A stretch of 35,028 bases of DNA, from NCBI RefSeq assembly GCF_029960785.1, contig NZ_JASBQE010000117.1:1-35028 (forward strand), written 5' to 3'. Positions 6,310 to 15,075 of this stretch are shown piece after piece. Position 1 is the first letter of the stretch. Each line of letters begins with the position of its first letter. A program made the translations under genes and the position numbers. The notes under the pieces were generated by a model that saw nothing but the letters and a program-made list of their open reading frames with translations, searched no databases and was not told the DNA's origin. The DNA is from Polyangium sp. 15x6 (GTDB lineage Bacteria; Myxococcota_A; Polyangia; Polyangiales; Polyangiaceae).

Positions 6310-7848
6310 ATGGGGAAGCATCCCCAATCGGAGAAGTGCCTCCGGAGCGAGGTGCTTTCCATCTCGCTCACGGGTCTCGTCGCGTCGCTCGTGAGCATCG
6401 TCGTCACGATCGAGACGGGCGCGAGCGTGTTTCAGCTCGTCGGTCTCGCGGAGATCAGCCTGCGCGAGACGAAGGTGCGCGTCCGCTCCGCGCTCGCGCA
6501 GGTCGGCGTGCGCCTCGATGGCCACAACATCACGGTCAAGATCTCCCCCGCAGATCTTCGGAATGATGGGTTCTTCGACCTGGCCATCGCGACGGCCGTG
6601 ATTCTTGCCTTCGAGAAGATGACGCTGCCCGGCACCGTCGTGCTCGGCGAGCTGTCCCTCTCGGGGGGAGTGCGGCCCGTTCGTGGGGTGCTGCCGGCGC
6701 TGCGGGGTGCGGCGAGCAAGGGGATCCAGCATGCGATCGTGCCCCGTGCCAACCTCGCGGAGGCCGCGAGCGCGCTGGAGCTCGACGTGCGCGTGGCGGG
6801 TAAGTTGGATGCCGTGCAGGACTACCTACGTGGCGCCTGCGAGCTCGAGGGCGCGAGCCTGCCCTTCCGACCGAAGCAGCCTGCGGCGCTCGATCTCGCG
6901 GACATGCGCGGGATGGCCTCCACGCGGCGAGCGATCGAGATCGCGGCGGCGGGCCAGCATTCGATTCTCCTCGTCGGCCCGCCCGGTGCTGGGATCACGA
7001 TGGCCTCGCGCCGCATCCCCACGATACTGCCCCCGATGTCCGTGGACGAGGCGCTCGAAGTTACGAGCATCCACTCCGTCGCCGGATTGCTCAATTCGGA
7101 GCAGGGGCTCGCTACGAACCGGCCGTTCCGCGCGCCGCATCATACGGTGACTCCGGCAGGACTTGTCGGAGGAGGAGAGCCCGTGCGTCCCGGGGAGGTG
7201 TCCCTCGCCCACGGCGGCGTCTTGTTCCTCGACGAACTGCCGGAGTTTCGTCGGAGCTCGCTCGCCCTGCTGGAGACTACGCTCGCCCAGGGAGAAGCGG
7301 TCATCATCCGGGGGCAGAACCGCACGGTCTTTCCAGCGCGTCCTCTCCTGGTTCTGGCAACGCACGCGTGCCCTTGTGGGTTCTACGGGGACGCGAAACG
7401 GCGGTGCACATGTTCTGTCGAGCAAATCCGGCGTCATCGGGAGCGTGTGCGTGGGCCCCTGTTCGAGCGAGTCGACATGCAGATCGTGGTGCCGCCTGTC
7501 GACGTCGCGCAGCTCGGGGGCAAGGCGAAGGGCGAGAACAGCGAGACGGTGCGGAACCGGGTCGTTGCAGCACGAACGATCCAGCATGCGCGCGCCGCGC
7601 GGCAGAAGGTCGCCGCATCGCTCAACACCGCGTTGAACGACCGCGACCTCGAGCGCATCGCCGTGCCGGATGCGCAGGGCAAGCGGACCCTGGAGCAGGC
7701 CGTCGAGCGTCTCGGGCTGTCGGCCAGCCTCCGGACCAAGGTGCTCCGTGTGGCCCGAACGATCGCTGACCTCGACGGGAGCGAGGTCATCCGCACGCCG
7801 CACGTGGCCGAGGCCGTGCTCCTCGCTCCTGTCTTCGGGCGTGGCTGA
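6310..7848 (+). CDS. ComM/YifB-like AAA+ protein with altered Walker A
   Basis: A 512-residue protein of the YifB/ComM family (Mg-chelatase ChlI-like). The N-terminal domain contains FQLVGLAEISLRETKVRVRS and ITVKISPADLRNDGFFDLAI. The AAA+ core has RPFRAPHHT, HGGVLFLDELPEF (Walker B, about 305-309) and the CPCGFYG...RRCTC cysteine pairs, and the C-terminal lid follows. ComM proteins act as hexameric DNA helicases that promote branch migration during natural transformation. The Walker A motif here reads GPPGAGIT (223-230): the lysine that contacts ATP phosphates is Ile229 (ATC, 6994-6996). The next residues are also unusual (MASRRIP). Everything else appears intact and the frame is uninterrupted, so this may be an ATP-binding-defective or specialised paralogue. 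A base-call error would need two changed bases to restore lysine. Confidence 0.88.
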   Translation: MGKHPQSEKCLRSEVLSISLTGLVASLVSIVVTIETGASVFQLVGLAEISLRETKVRVRSALAQVGVRLDGHNITVKISPADLRNDGFFDLAIATAVILAFEKMTLPGTVVLGELSLSGGVRPVRGVLPALRGAASKGIQHAIVPRANLAEAASALELDVRVAGKLDAVQDYLRGACELEGASLPFRPKQPAALDLADMRGMASTRRAIEIAAAGQHSILLVGPPGAGITMASRRIPTILPPMSVDEALEVTSIHSVAGLLNSEQGLATNRPFRAPHHTVTPAGLVGGGEPVRPGEVSLAHGGVLFLDELPEFRRSSLALLETTLAQGEAVIIRGQNRTVFPARPLLVLATHACPCGFYGDAKRRCTCSVEQIRRHRERVRGPLFERVDMQIVVPPVDVAQLGGKAKGENSETVRNRVVAARTIQHARAARQKVAASLNTALNDRDLERIAVPDAQGKRTLEQAVERLGLSASLRTKVLRVARTIADLDGSEVIRTPHVAEAVLLAPVFGRG

Positions 7849-8171
7849 TGACCGACACCCAAGAGCCGGAGGAGGCCGACGAGGGACCTCCAACCGAACC
7901 GGGCATGAAGGCGAGGCCGACCATCCCCTCGGAGGATCGTTGGCACATCGCCTCGTGCTCGGAAGGCAGGGCCATCATTCGTGATCAGAACGGACTGTTC
8001 GTCGCGGAGGTCATTGAGGCGGATGCCGCGCTCATCGCGGCGGCTCCCGAGCTCCTCGACCTCATGAACGACCTGCTGGACGACCTCCGTCGCGATCATC
8101 GCATTCCCGAGGCGCTCGCGCTCCTCGAACGGCTGACCACGCACGCGAGCCGCAGGCAAAAGCAGGAATAA
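7848..8171 (+). CDS. Phage-style small hypothetical protein
   Basis: A 107-residue protein whose ATG overlaps the stop of the ComM-like gene (TGATG), implying coupled translation. The N-terminus is acidic and Pro-rich. The C-terminal half contains [19 protein letters not shown], very like the (A)[13 protein letters not shown] segment that recurs in small proteins of tailed phages and prophages, whose function is unknown. A beta-like stretch ([15 protein letters not shown]) precedes it. This is one of the clearer hints that the block has a phage or phage-derived history. Confidence 0.65.
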   Translation: MTDTQEPEEADEGPPTEPGMKARPTIPSEDRWHIASCSEGRAIIRDQNGLFVAEVIEADAALIAAAPELLDLMNDLLDDLRRDHRIPEALALLERLTTHASRRQKQE

Positions 8172-8258
8172 CAACCACGGCGCTGCCTCCGGGCATCGCA
8201 CGAATAAGCACCCGAGCCCAGATGTGCCGCGAATGGCGGCTCCTGGGAGCTTCGACAG

Positions 8259-8291
8259 GCGCACCTTCTCGGGGAGGTGCGCTCTTCTTTT
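8259..8291 (+). terminator. Rho-independent-type terminator or attenuator before recA
   Basis: GCGCACCT (8259-8266) pairs perfectly with AGGTGCGC (8275-8282) around an eight-base loop, followed by tcttctttt. It lies 15 bases before ATG 8306. Since it falls inside the longer open frame beginning at 8222, it supports 8306 as the recA start. Confidence 0.75.
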
Positions 8292-8305
8292 GTGGACCAA
8301 CGACC

Positions 8306-9301
<996 letters not shown>

Positions 9302-9360
9302 TTGAGGGGCCTGTGCGGGCGCCTGTGCGTCATCACGCGGGCAAGAAGAAGTAGAGATCA

Positions 9361-9409
9361 GCGCGCCGTCAGAGTCACCGAGGCAACTCGCAGGACTTCT
9401 GACGCGCGC
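9361..9409 (+). terminator. Long imperfect hairpin after recA
   Basis: GCGCGCCGTCAGA (9361-9373) pairs with TCTGACGCGCGC (9398-9409) with one bulged base; a few more bases can extend the stem inward. No T tract follows, so it may be a leader structure and not a terminator. Confidence 0.4.
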
Positions 9410-9413
9410 ACAG

Positions 9414-9426
9414 CCCTCTCGGAGGG
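9414..9426 (+). promoter_or_regulatory. Small hairpin covering the ribosome binding site of the 9430 gene
   Basis: CCCTC (9414-9418) pairs with GAGGG (9422-9426) around TCG. The GGAGGG sequence is the only ribosome binding site for ATG 9430, so the hairpin would hide it. Translation of the DUF6884-like/DndB-like pair may depend on opening this structure. Confidence 0.4.
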
Positions 9427-9429
9427 TTC

Positions 9430-9915
9430 ATGTTCACGGAGAAGCAGCCGGGGGCCAAGCGGGTCGCTCTCGTGGGCTGTTCGGCTCTGAAGAACAAGAA
9501 ACCGGCTCCTGCAAAGGACTTCTATACGTCGGCGCTCTTTCGCGCCGCCTACGCGTACGCCGAGAAGACATGCGACGTGATGGTCATCGTCTCCGCCTTC
9601 TACGGCGCGGTCGCCCCGAAGACCGTGCTGCACCCGTATGACCGGAGCCTCCGCAAGTTCCGGAAGAACGATCGGGAGGACTGGGGAGCGCGAACGATCG
9701 GCGAGATTTCGCCGATGTTCAACCCTCCTCCACAGCTCGTGATTCTAGCCGGAAAAGTTTATGCCGACGCGCTCGTACACGGGGCGCATTGGCACAACCT
9801 CCCTCGGCCGGAAGAACCGTTGCGGAAGATTCGTGGATGTGGCGCGCGGGTCGCGTGGATGAAGGCGAATACGCCAGTTGTGAAATCGAGCTCCTGTCAG
9901 TGGAGTAATCAATGA
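9430..9915 (+). CDS. DUF6884-like protein
   Basis: A 161-residue protein. The pattern VALVGCSALKNKKPAPAKDF, then YTSALFRAAYAYAE and VMVIVSAFYGAVAPKTVLHP, followed by a C-terminal VILAGKVYADAL, matches my memory of DUF6884. That family is frequent in phages and accessory regions and has the 'CS..K..pA.dlYtS..F....ya' signature. Its biochemical role is not firmly known. A similar signature occurs in domains attached to 7-deazaguanine (archaeosine/queuosine) enzymes, which is suggestive but not proof. The gene overlaps the DndB-like gene by four bases (ATGA), so the two are translated together. Its ribosome binding site lies in a small hairpin. Confidence 0.65.
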   Translation: MFTEKQPGAKRVALVGCSALKNKKPAPAKDFYTSALFRAAYAYAEKTCDVMVIVSAFYGAVAPKTVLHPYDRSLRKFRKNDREDWGARTIGEISPMFNPPPQLVILAGKVYADALVHGAHWHNLPRPEEPLRKIRGCGARVAWMKANTPVVKSSSCQWSNQ

Positions 9916-10955
9916 CGAAGAAGAAACTCGACCAGAAGAGCGGCACCCAGACCGGTCCGACGAAGGAGAGGAGCCACGAGACCGAGGCGAAGAACCCCGC
10001 GTCCGAGTGGGCCTTTCCGGCCATCCGCGGTGTCCAGGCCGGCGGCGAGTACTACTCGGTCATGGTGCACCTCCGGGACGTGGCGAAGCTCTTTGCCCCC
10101 GTGGATGGCAAGCTGCCGCCCGAGCTCCGGGCGCAGCGGGTGCTGAGCAAGGTCCGTGTTCCGAAAATCGCGGACTACATCACGAACAACCCGACGAGCT
10201 ACACGTTGCCGGCCCTCGTCGGTGCGATCGACGGTCTGCCCCGCTTCGAGCCGGCGCACGAGAAGAGCCACATGGGCACGCTCTACATCCCGCGGGACAT
10301 GACGGTCGCGGTCCTCGATGGGCAGCATCGGCGGGCGGCGGTCGCGATGGCGCTGTCGCAGGAGTATGTGAGGAAGCGGCGGGGATCGCTCGGCGATGAG
10401 AGCCTCTTCGTGACGCTGTTCGTCGACGCGGGGCTCGAGAAGGCGCAGCAGCGGTTCGCGGACTTGAACCGCTTCGCGGTGCGGCCGAACAACTCGCTCG
10501 GGCTCTTGTACGACCACCGCGACGAGCTGGCGAAGCTCACGCGCGCCGTCGTTCGCGACGTCTTCCTCTTCAACCAGCTCACCGACGGGGAGAAGACCTC
10601 GGTCTCGGGCGGCTCGAACAAGCTCTTCGCGCTGGCCAGCATCCATGCGGCGACGAAGGCGCTGCTCGCGGGGTTCAGCGGGAGTTTCGAAACCGCGAGG
10701 CAGATCGCCGTCGAGTTCTGGACCGAGCTCACACGCGTGATGCCGGATTGGCACGAGGTCGGCCTCGGTAAGATCAAGGCGCAGGTGCTGCGAGATCGGT
10801 GCGTGCACGCGCACACGGTCGTGCTCGAGGCCCTCGGCCGCGTCGGCAACGCCGTGCTCCGGGAGCGGCGCGAGGACTGGAAGAGCGTGCTGACGGGGCT
10901 CGGGACGCTGGACTGGTCCCGTGCGAGCCCGCGGTGGGAGGGGGCACGGTTGTAA
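9912..10955 (+). CDS. dndB: DndB-type DGQHR-domain protein
   Basis: A 347-residue protein of the DndB family. FPAIRGVQAGGEYYSVMV is at about 35-52, LPPELRAQRVLSKVRVPKIA at about 68-87, and the DGQHR signature at 136-140, followed by FADLNRFAVRPNNSLGLLYD. DndB is the transcriptional repressor and modulator of the dnd phosphorothioate DNA modification genes; the homologous DpdB acts in deazaguanine DNA modification. Here no dndA, dndC, dndD, dndE or restriction genes dndFGH are seen on either side, so it is an orphan within the window. It is translated with the DUF6884-like gene upstream (ATGA overlap). The name rests on sequence family only; it might be a DpdB-like or otherwise recruited member. 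Confidence 0.85.
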   Translation: MTKKKLDQKSGTQTGPTKERSHETEAKNPASEWAFPAIRGVQAGGEYYSVMVHLRDVAKLFAPVDGKLPPELRAQRVLSKVRVPKIADYITNNPTSYTLPALVGAIDGLPRFEPAHEKSHMGTLYIPRDMTVAVLDGQHRRAAVAMALSQEYVRKRRGSLGDESLFVTLFVDAGLEKAQQRFADLNRFAVRPNNSLGLLYDHRDELAKLTRAVVRDVFLFNQLTDGEKTSVSGGSNKLFALASIHAATKALLAGFSGSFETARQIAVEFWTELTRVMPDWHEVGLGKIKAQVLRDRCVHAHTVVLEALGRVGNAVLRERREDWKSVLTGLGTLDWSRASPRWEGARL

Positions 10956-10966
10956 ACGGCAGGGTC

Positions 10967-11110
10967 ATGAAGAACGCGGCGAGCGTGATCCTGACGGCGA
11001 ACCTGATCAAGCATCATCTCGGGCTCGAGCTCTCCATCGAAGAGCGGCGGTACGAGCCGGCGCTGGTCGGCGAGGACGCGCAGGTGGACGGGGCGGCGGC
11101 GACCGCCTGA
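10967..11110 (+). CDS. Small hypothetical protein, 47 residues
   Basis: The ATG at 10967 lies 11 bases after the dndB stop, behind a weak purine stretch (CAGGG). The protein (MKNAASVILTANLIKHHL...) has a helical N-terminal half and an acidic Ala-rich end, and is followed at once by a strong hairpin. It could be a small partner of the DndB-like protein. The short length means the call rests on position, start and the following terminator. Confidence 0.45.
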   Translation: MKNAASVILTANLIKHHLGLELSIEERRYEPALVGEDAQVDGAAATA

Positions 11111-11120
11111 CCGGGACGAC

Positions 11121-11150
11121 GGCGCAGCTCGGGGGGCTGCGCCGCTTTTC
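11121..11150 (+). terminator. Rho-independent-type terminator or attenuator
   Basis: GGCGCAGC (11121-11128) pairs perfectly with GCTGCGCC (11136-11143), loop TCGGGGG, followed by gcttttcatt. The next gene starts at 11166 with GGGG at 11157-11160 as its ribosome binding site. Confidence 0.75.
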
Positions 11151-11165
11151 ATTCTTGGGGTGTCA

Positions 11166-11942
11166 ATGAAAGCATCGCTCGCCGAGCTGAGGCGACAACC
11201 GCATACGAGCATCGCCCAGCTCCGGATGTTCCTGCACTGCCCGCGGCAGTACAGGTTGAAGTACATTGACCGTGTCCAGCCGTCATTCCGGCCGATTGCT
11301 ATGGTCTTCGGGGCCATCTGGCACGAGACGGTGGACAAGTACCTGCTGGGCGCTGGGCCCGAGGAGATGCGCGAACTCTTCCGCGGAGGGCTCGAAGCTG
11401 CGGTGAAGGCAAGTGCCCCGCCGGTATTGTTCAATGAGGATGAAGACCTCGGGCAGATGAACGACCTCGGCGTGCGCATGATCGGCGTGTTCGTGGAGCG
11501 CGTGCCGCGGCCGAAGAGGGTACTCGGGGTGGAAGTCGACTTCCTACTCGAGCTCGCGGATCCCAGCACGGGAGAGATGCTGCCGGTGCCCCTCGTCGGC
11601 GCGATTGACGCCGTGGTCTCCACCAGCGGCAGAAAGGCCGTCTGGGAGTTCAAGACGGCCGCGAGGAAGTGGAGTGCCCCGATGCTCCAGTACGACCTTC
11701 AGCCGACGGCCTACGCGATGGCGGCGCGGAAGGTGTTCGGGAAGGTCCAGGTTGTCCTCATCGTCGCTACGAAGACGAAGAAGCCCGACATCCAGATCGA
11801 GCAACTCTCGCGCGGGAAAGGGGATGAACGGGACCTTGCTGCGACGGCGGCGTCGGCGCTTCGAGGCATCAAGGCGGGCGTGGACCATCCAGTCCGGGGC
11901 TCGCAATGCGTGTCGTGCCCGTTTGCTTGGAAGTGCCGGTAG
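11166..11942 (+). CDS. PD-(D/E)XK nuclease, Cas4/RecB-like, with cysteine cluster
   Basis: A 258-residue protein of the RecB/Cas4-type PD-(D/E)XK superfamily. His53 (in GAIWHE) is the N-terminal catalytic histidine, Asp148 (GAID) and EFK at 161-163 form the metal site, and QYDLQPTAYAMA (175-186) is the motif-IV helix. Cys25 (HCPRQYRLKYI) plus Cys248, Cys251 and Cys257 (CVSCPFAWKC) have the spacing seen in iron-sulfur Cas4 and AddB-type nucleases, so a 4Fe-4S cluster is likely. The expected activity is single-strand exonuclease/endonuclease at DNA ends. No cas genes or CRISPR array are present, so this is a Cas4-like nuclease outside CRISPR, probably working with the RecA and ComM-like proteins of the same block. 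ATG 11166 is preferred over GTG 11160 because GGGG is correctly spaced for it. Confidence 0.85.
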   Translation: MKASLAELRRQPHTSIAQLRMFLHCPRQYRLKYIDRVQPSFRPIAMVFGAIWHETVDKYLLGAGPEEMRELFRGGLEAAVKASAPPVLFNEDEDLGQMNDLGVRMIGVFVERVPRPKRVLGVEVDFLLELADPSTGEMLPVPLVGAIDAVVSTSGRKAVWEFKTAARKWSAPMLQYDLQPTAYAMAARKVFGKVQVVLIVATKTKKPDIQIEQLSRGKGDERDLAATAASALRGIKAGVDHPVRGSQCVSCPFAWKCR

Positions 11943-11968
11943 AGCGCGCGAAGTATGCACCAGGAAGC

Positions 11969-12000
11969 GTGGTGGGTGAAGTCGAGCCCACCACTCTTTC
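11969..12000 (+). terminator. Terminator at the end of the left + strand block
   Basis: GTGGTGGG (11969-11976) pairs with CCCACCAC (11987-11994), followed by tctttcc. It closes the + strand gene block. The convergent hxsC gene ends about 110 bases further on, and I see no gene between. Confidence 0.65.
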
Positions 12001-12108
12001 CGTTAATTCCAGTCGGTCTCTTCGCCCGGATGCAGTACTATGTGGTCGACTATCAATGACGGTACCGCCTCCAGTGTCTCGAGATCTGCCGCCCGCATCC
12101 GGAGGGTA

Positions 12109-13263
12109 TCAGCCATACGGAGAGATCCCCCTACTACGCTTCACCGCCGAGGATGTGAAGAACCCACCGCACTCCTCCTTCCGTCGACACGTCTGGCATA
12201 CCTCGACGTACACATTCTTCCAATCCGAAATGCTCTTCCGTGCAAACCGATGCAACGTCGGATCGAGGACGCAGAGCTGATGGTTATAGATCGAAGTCGC
12301 CATCCCCGCACGGTCCAAGGTCAAGACAGCTTCTCGTAGTGGCCTCTGGTAGTCGACCGGATCGATCCACAACGCCTCGAGATTGGTCCTCGCGAACCCC
12401 ACGTGCTCGAGGCCCATGAGCGCGACGTGATCCAAAAAGGTTAAGTTCTTCGCGACGAAGCGCGCGAACTCCGGCATCCTCTCGACCGTCTCCCGATGGA
12501 TCACGAACCGAAGCTCGACGCGGACCCGCCGCCGCTTCAGGTTCAGGATTCCTCGCACCGTCTCGTCGAAGGCACCTTTGGCCTGGACGACATAGTCGTG
12601 CTCCTCGGCCAAATCCGAGTAAAGCGGGATACCGATCATCAGATCCGGATGCCTCACGTCGCCGACGGCGCGCGCGAAACCGGCGTCGGAGAACCGTCGA
12701 CCATTCGAGAGGACATGTACGCCCGTGCGGGGGAGGTGCTCTCGGAGCAGCACGAGGAGCCGCACGAGACGCTCGCCCAGGAGAGCAGGCTCGCCCCCCG
12801 TGATACCGATCTCCGTGGCATCCGGCGAAATCAAGGGGATGGCCCGCTCGATATCGTCCACGAGCCAGCCGTCGTCGTGGTCCTTCGGCGGCTGAGAACA
12901 CATCACGCAGAAGTTGTCGCAGCGCTCGGTCACGAGGAACGTGTTCGACCGTGAATTCGCGCGGTAGAGCGCCGAGACCGTGCCCCGCACGGGGTCGATC
13001 CGTACGACGTCCCCGTCGCGCAGGTAAGTGTGATCCGCGCCGAGGAGATACGTGTCCTTTGGGGCCAAGGGGCGTGCCGCCTGGCGGAGGAGGTATCCTC
13101 GGAACCCTGGTGGAAAATCGGACGCCTCCCCGGACAGCAGCAGCAGCAGCTTCGATCGAGCCGCCTCCGGAAGCGCCGGAGTCTCCGTGATTCGCGCGAC
13201 GAACGGCGCGCGCGAGGTTTCGGAGAGCGCCCGCAGACCACGCGCCGAGAGCTTCACCAGCAT
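12109..13263 (-). CDS. hxsC: His-Xaa-Ser system radical SAM maturase HxsC
   Basis: A 384-residue radical SAM enzyme. The cluster motif is C115-x3-C119-x2-C122 in VTERCDNFCVMCSQPPKD, followed by WLVDDIERAIPLI and the GITGGEPALLG motif. Near the end are four cysteines, in DPTLHRF-linked NHQLCVLD and CQTCRRKEECGGFF, and the protein ends SRGISPYG. This is the signature of HxsC, one of two radical SAM proteins in the His-Xaa-Ser system, which is thought to modify the repeat protein HxsA. The chemistry is unknown. The gene is last in the operon, starting four bases after hxsB ends. The length is normal and the frame intact. Confidence 0.92.
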   Translation of the reverse strand: MLVKLSARGLRALSETSRAPFVARITETPALPEAARSKLLLLLSGEASDFPPGFRGYLLRQAARPLAPKDTYLLGADHTYLRDGDVVRIDPVRGTVSALYRANSRSNTFLVTERCDNFCVMCSQPPKDHDDGWLVDDIERAIPLISPDATEIGITGGEPALLGERLVRLLVLLREHLPRTGVHVLSNGRRFSDAGFARAVGDVRHPDLMIGIPLYSDLAEEHDYVVQAKGAFDETVRGILNLKRRRVRVELRFVIHRETVERMPEFARFVAKNLTFLDHVALMGLEHVGFARTNLEALWIDPVDYQRPLREAVLTLDRAGMATSIYNHQLCVLDPTLHRFARKSISDWKNVYVEVCQTCRRKEECGGFFTSSAVKRSRGISPYG

Positions 13264-13267
13264 GGAC

Positions 13268-14719
13268 TCATACCCACCGGAGAAGGATGTCCCGCGCCTC
13301 GGCGTCGGTCTCGAGGAGCCCGATCACGTGCCGCAGGACGCCCATCTGCTTCGTGCAAAATGCGCTGAACGCCTTGTGCCCGACGGCGTCGCCCTGCGTG
13401 GCCCTGTGAAACACGGGATCGGCGCCGCAATAAGGCAGGAAGGGACAGTCGGCGCACATGGGCATGCCCTCGAGGATGGTCTCGCCGAGCGGTGCGAGGA
13501 GCGCTTCGGACGTCAAGAGCTCCTCGTAGCTGTGCTCGTCCAGGTGCCCCAATCGGAAGGTCTGGTCCCCCATCTCGGCCAGCATGCGGCCCTCATCCGA
13601 TGCATACACCGCACCGTCGTAATTGTAGACGAGCGCCCCGATCCCGACTCCTGCGGGGGATTGGAGATCGACGTATCCCGAGCCGAGGGGCGAGAACATC
13701 TTCTGGAGCAGGATGGTCGTGAACTCCTCGCGCAGGAAGTAGCCTCCGGCATTGATCCGGAGGATGTGCGAGAGCCCGCGCTTGTAAAAGTCGAGCCAGT
13801 CTTCGACGCCGTACCGTTTGACCAGGCTCCGCGCCGCGAATCCGTACGGGCTGAGGCTCCGCAGGAAGATGCCGTGGAACCCGAGGCGCACGTACTCGTC
13901 GATGATCTCGTCGACGCGCGACAAGCTCCTCGGCGTGGTCGTCATGAGCGCCGATATCCGGTCCAGACCGAGCACCTCGCGGACCCTGTGAATCCCCTCG
14001 ACCGTTTTCCGGTGACTGCCACCGCCGCGCGTCGGCCGCTGGCCGTCGTGGAGATCGGCGGGACCGTCCAGCGAGGTCGACAGGTACACGCCGTGCTCCT
14101 TGCAGAACGACAAGACGTCGTCGGACAGACGCGAAAGATTGGAGGTAATGACAAACTGTAGATCGCGCCGGTGGTCCTCGTTGAGCTTCCGCGCGCGCTC
14201 CACGATGTGGCAGACGAGCGGGAAGTTGAGGAGCGGCTCGCCTCCCTGAAGCTCGATCTTGATGTGCTCGTTCGGGCTTCTGAACACGAGATCGAGCGCC
14301 TTGTCGGCGTGCTCGACCGTCATGTCGAACGCGGTACTGTCCTCCGATTGCCTAGAGACCTGGCAATACTGACAGGAGTGATCACACCGCAACGTAACGA
14401 CGAAGATGTGTAGCCCCGTGAACGCGGCAACGCGCTCTGCTCGGCTCCTGTATTTCAACGCCAGCAAATCGAAGGCGACAGACGAGTCGTTTTCGTACAG
14501 GAAATGGCGCGACTTCAGCGCCTTGTAGACGCTCGTGTCCGAATCGAGCCTCCGCTCGAGGAACGCGACGAGCTCGTCACGCGCGAGGCGGACGTACTCG
14601 CCGACGTCGTTCGTCACGATGTACGCATGCTCGTCGAGGCGACCGAAGCGCAGGGGCAGCAGGCGATATCCCGCCGACGGCGCGTAGGCACTCCTCGGAT
14701 GGAAGACCGCCCGCGCCAT
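13268..14719 (-). CDS. hxsB: His-Xaa-Ser system radical SAM maturase HxsB
   Basis: A 483-residue radical SAM/SPASM enzyme. An N-terminal domain of about 100 residues (YRLLPLRFGRLDEHAYIVTN) precedes the C112-x3-C116-x2-C119 motif in VVTLRCDHSCQYCQVSRQ. KIELQGGEPLLNF is the SAM-binding GGEP motif. The C-terminal SPASM-type cluster includes GMPMCADCPFLPYCGADP and a late Cys in FCTKQMGV. This matches HxsB. Such enzymes use a 4Fe-4S cluster and SAM to generate a radical and usually modify peptide side chains. The start codon is one base after the hxsD stop, so the genes are tightly coupled. Confidence 0.93.
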   Translation of the reverse strand: MARAVFHPRSAYAPSAGYRLLPLRFGRLDEHAYIVTNDVGEYVRLARDELVAFLERRLDSDTSVYKALKSRHFLYENDSSVAFDLLALKYRSRAERVAAFTGLHIFVVTLRCDHSCQYCQVSRQSEDSTAFDMTVEHADKALDLVFRSPNEHIKIELQGGEPLLNFPLVCHIVERARKLNEDHRRDLQFVITSNLSRLSDDVLSFCKEHGVYLSTSLDGPADLHDGQRPTRGGGSHRKTVEGIHRVREVLGLDRISALMTTTPRSLSRVDEIIDEYVRLGFHGIFLRSLSPYGFAARSLVKRYGVEDWLDFYKRGLSHILRINAGGYFLREEFTTILLQKMFSPLGSGYVDLQSPAGVGIGALVYNYDGAVYASDEGRMLAEMGDQTFRLGHLDEHSYEELLTSEALLAPLGETILEGMPMCADCPFLPYCGADPVFHRATQGDAVGHKAFSAFCTKQMGVLRHVIGLLETDAEARDILLRWV

Positions 14720-14720
14720 G

Positions 14721-15071
14721 TCACCCGCGGGGAGGGAGGCTCGTGCGCGAGAAGGCGTGGGCGAGGATCAGTGCGCGGAGCGAGGCTGTTTGTTCTCCAA
14801 CTTTCTCACGGAGCTCCTGGTCAAGGAGCTCCTGGAAGAAGAGCCTCGCCGTCTCGAGGGCCTCGCGCTCGCCGGTCGTGGGCGAGAAGGTGAGCGTCAC
14901 GACGAGCGAGTGCTCTCGGACCTCGCCGATGATGGCGGTGCACTTCGCGGCCAGCCTGTAGGCGGTCTTCTGTACGGCCGAGAGGCGGTAGGCGCGGACA
15001 TCGACGGTGACGCCGATGCATCCGTCCCGAAACACGAAGGGAGCGTCCGCGCCGGGATCTTCGGCCCTCAT
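14721..15071 (-). CDS. hxsD: His-Xaa-Ser system protein HxsD
   Basis: A 116-residue protein with the HxsD pattern: an N-terminal region with RLSAVQKTAYRLAAKCTAII, a beta-rich middle (SLVVTLTFSP), and the highly characteristic ELLDQELREKVGEQTASLRA followed by LILAHAFSRTSL. HxsD is the small conserved member of the system. I suspect a substrate-recognition or chaperone role by analogy with small RiPP-pathway proteins, but this is unproven. It lies between hxsA (four bases upstream) and hxsB (one base downstream). Confidence 0.9.
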   Translation of the reverse strand: MRAEDPGADAPFVFRDGCIGVTVDVRAYRLSAVQKTAYRLAAKCTAIIGEVREHSLVVTLTFSPTTGEREALETARLFFQELLDQELREKVGEQTASLRALILAHAFSRTSLPPRG

Positions 15072-15075
15072 CCGC

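Noticed and set aside
8222-8305. Earlier recA start (28 extra residues)
   Set aside because: The segment contains the terminator hairpin at 8259-8291 and has no RecA-like sequence; ATG 8306 gives a normal N-terminus.
9912-11942. Complete dnd phosphorothioate or CRISPR-Cas locus
   Set aside because: Only a DndB-type protein and a Cas4-like nuclease are present; no dndA/C/D/E, no other cas gene and no repeat-spacer array were found.
12027-12103. CCGGATGC / GCATCCGG inverted pair downstream of hxsC
   Set aside because: The arms are over 60 bases apart with no supporting inner pairing or T tract, so a terminator cannot be claimed.
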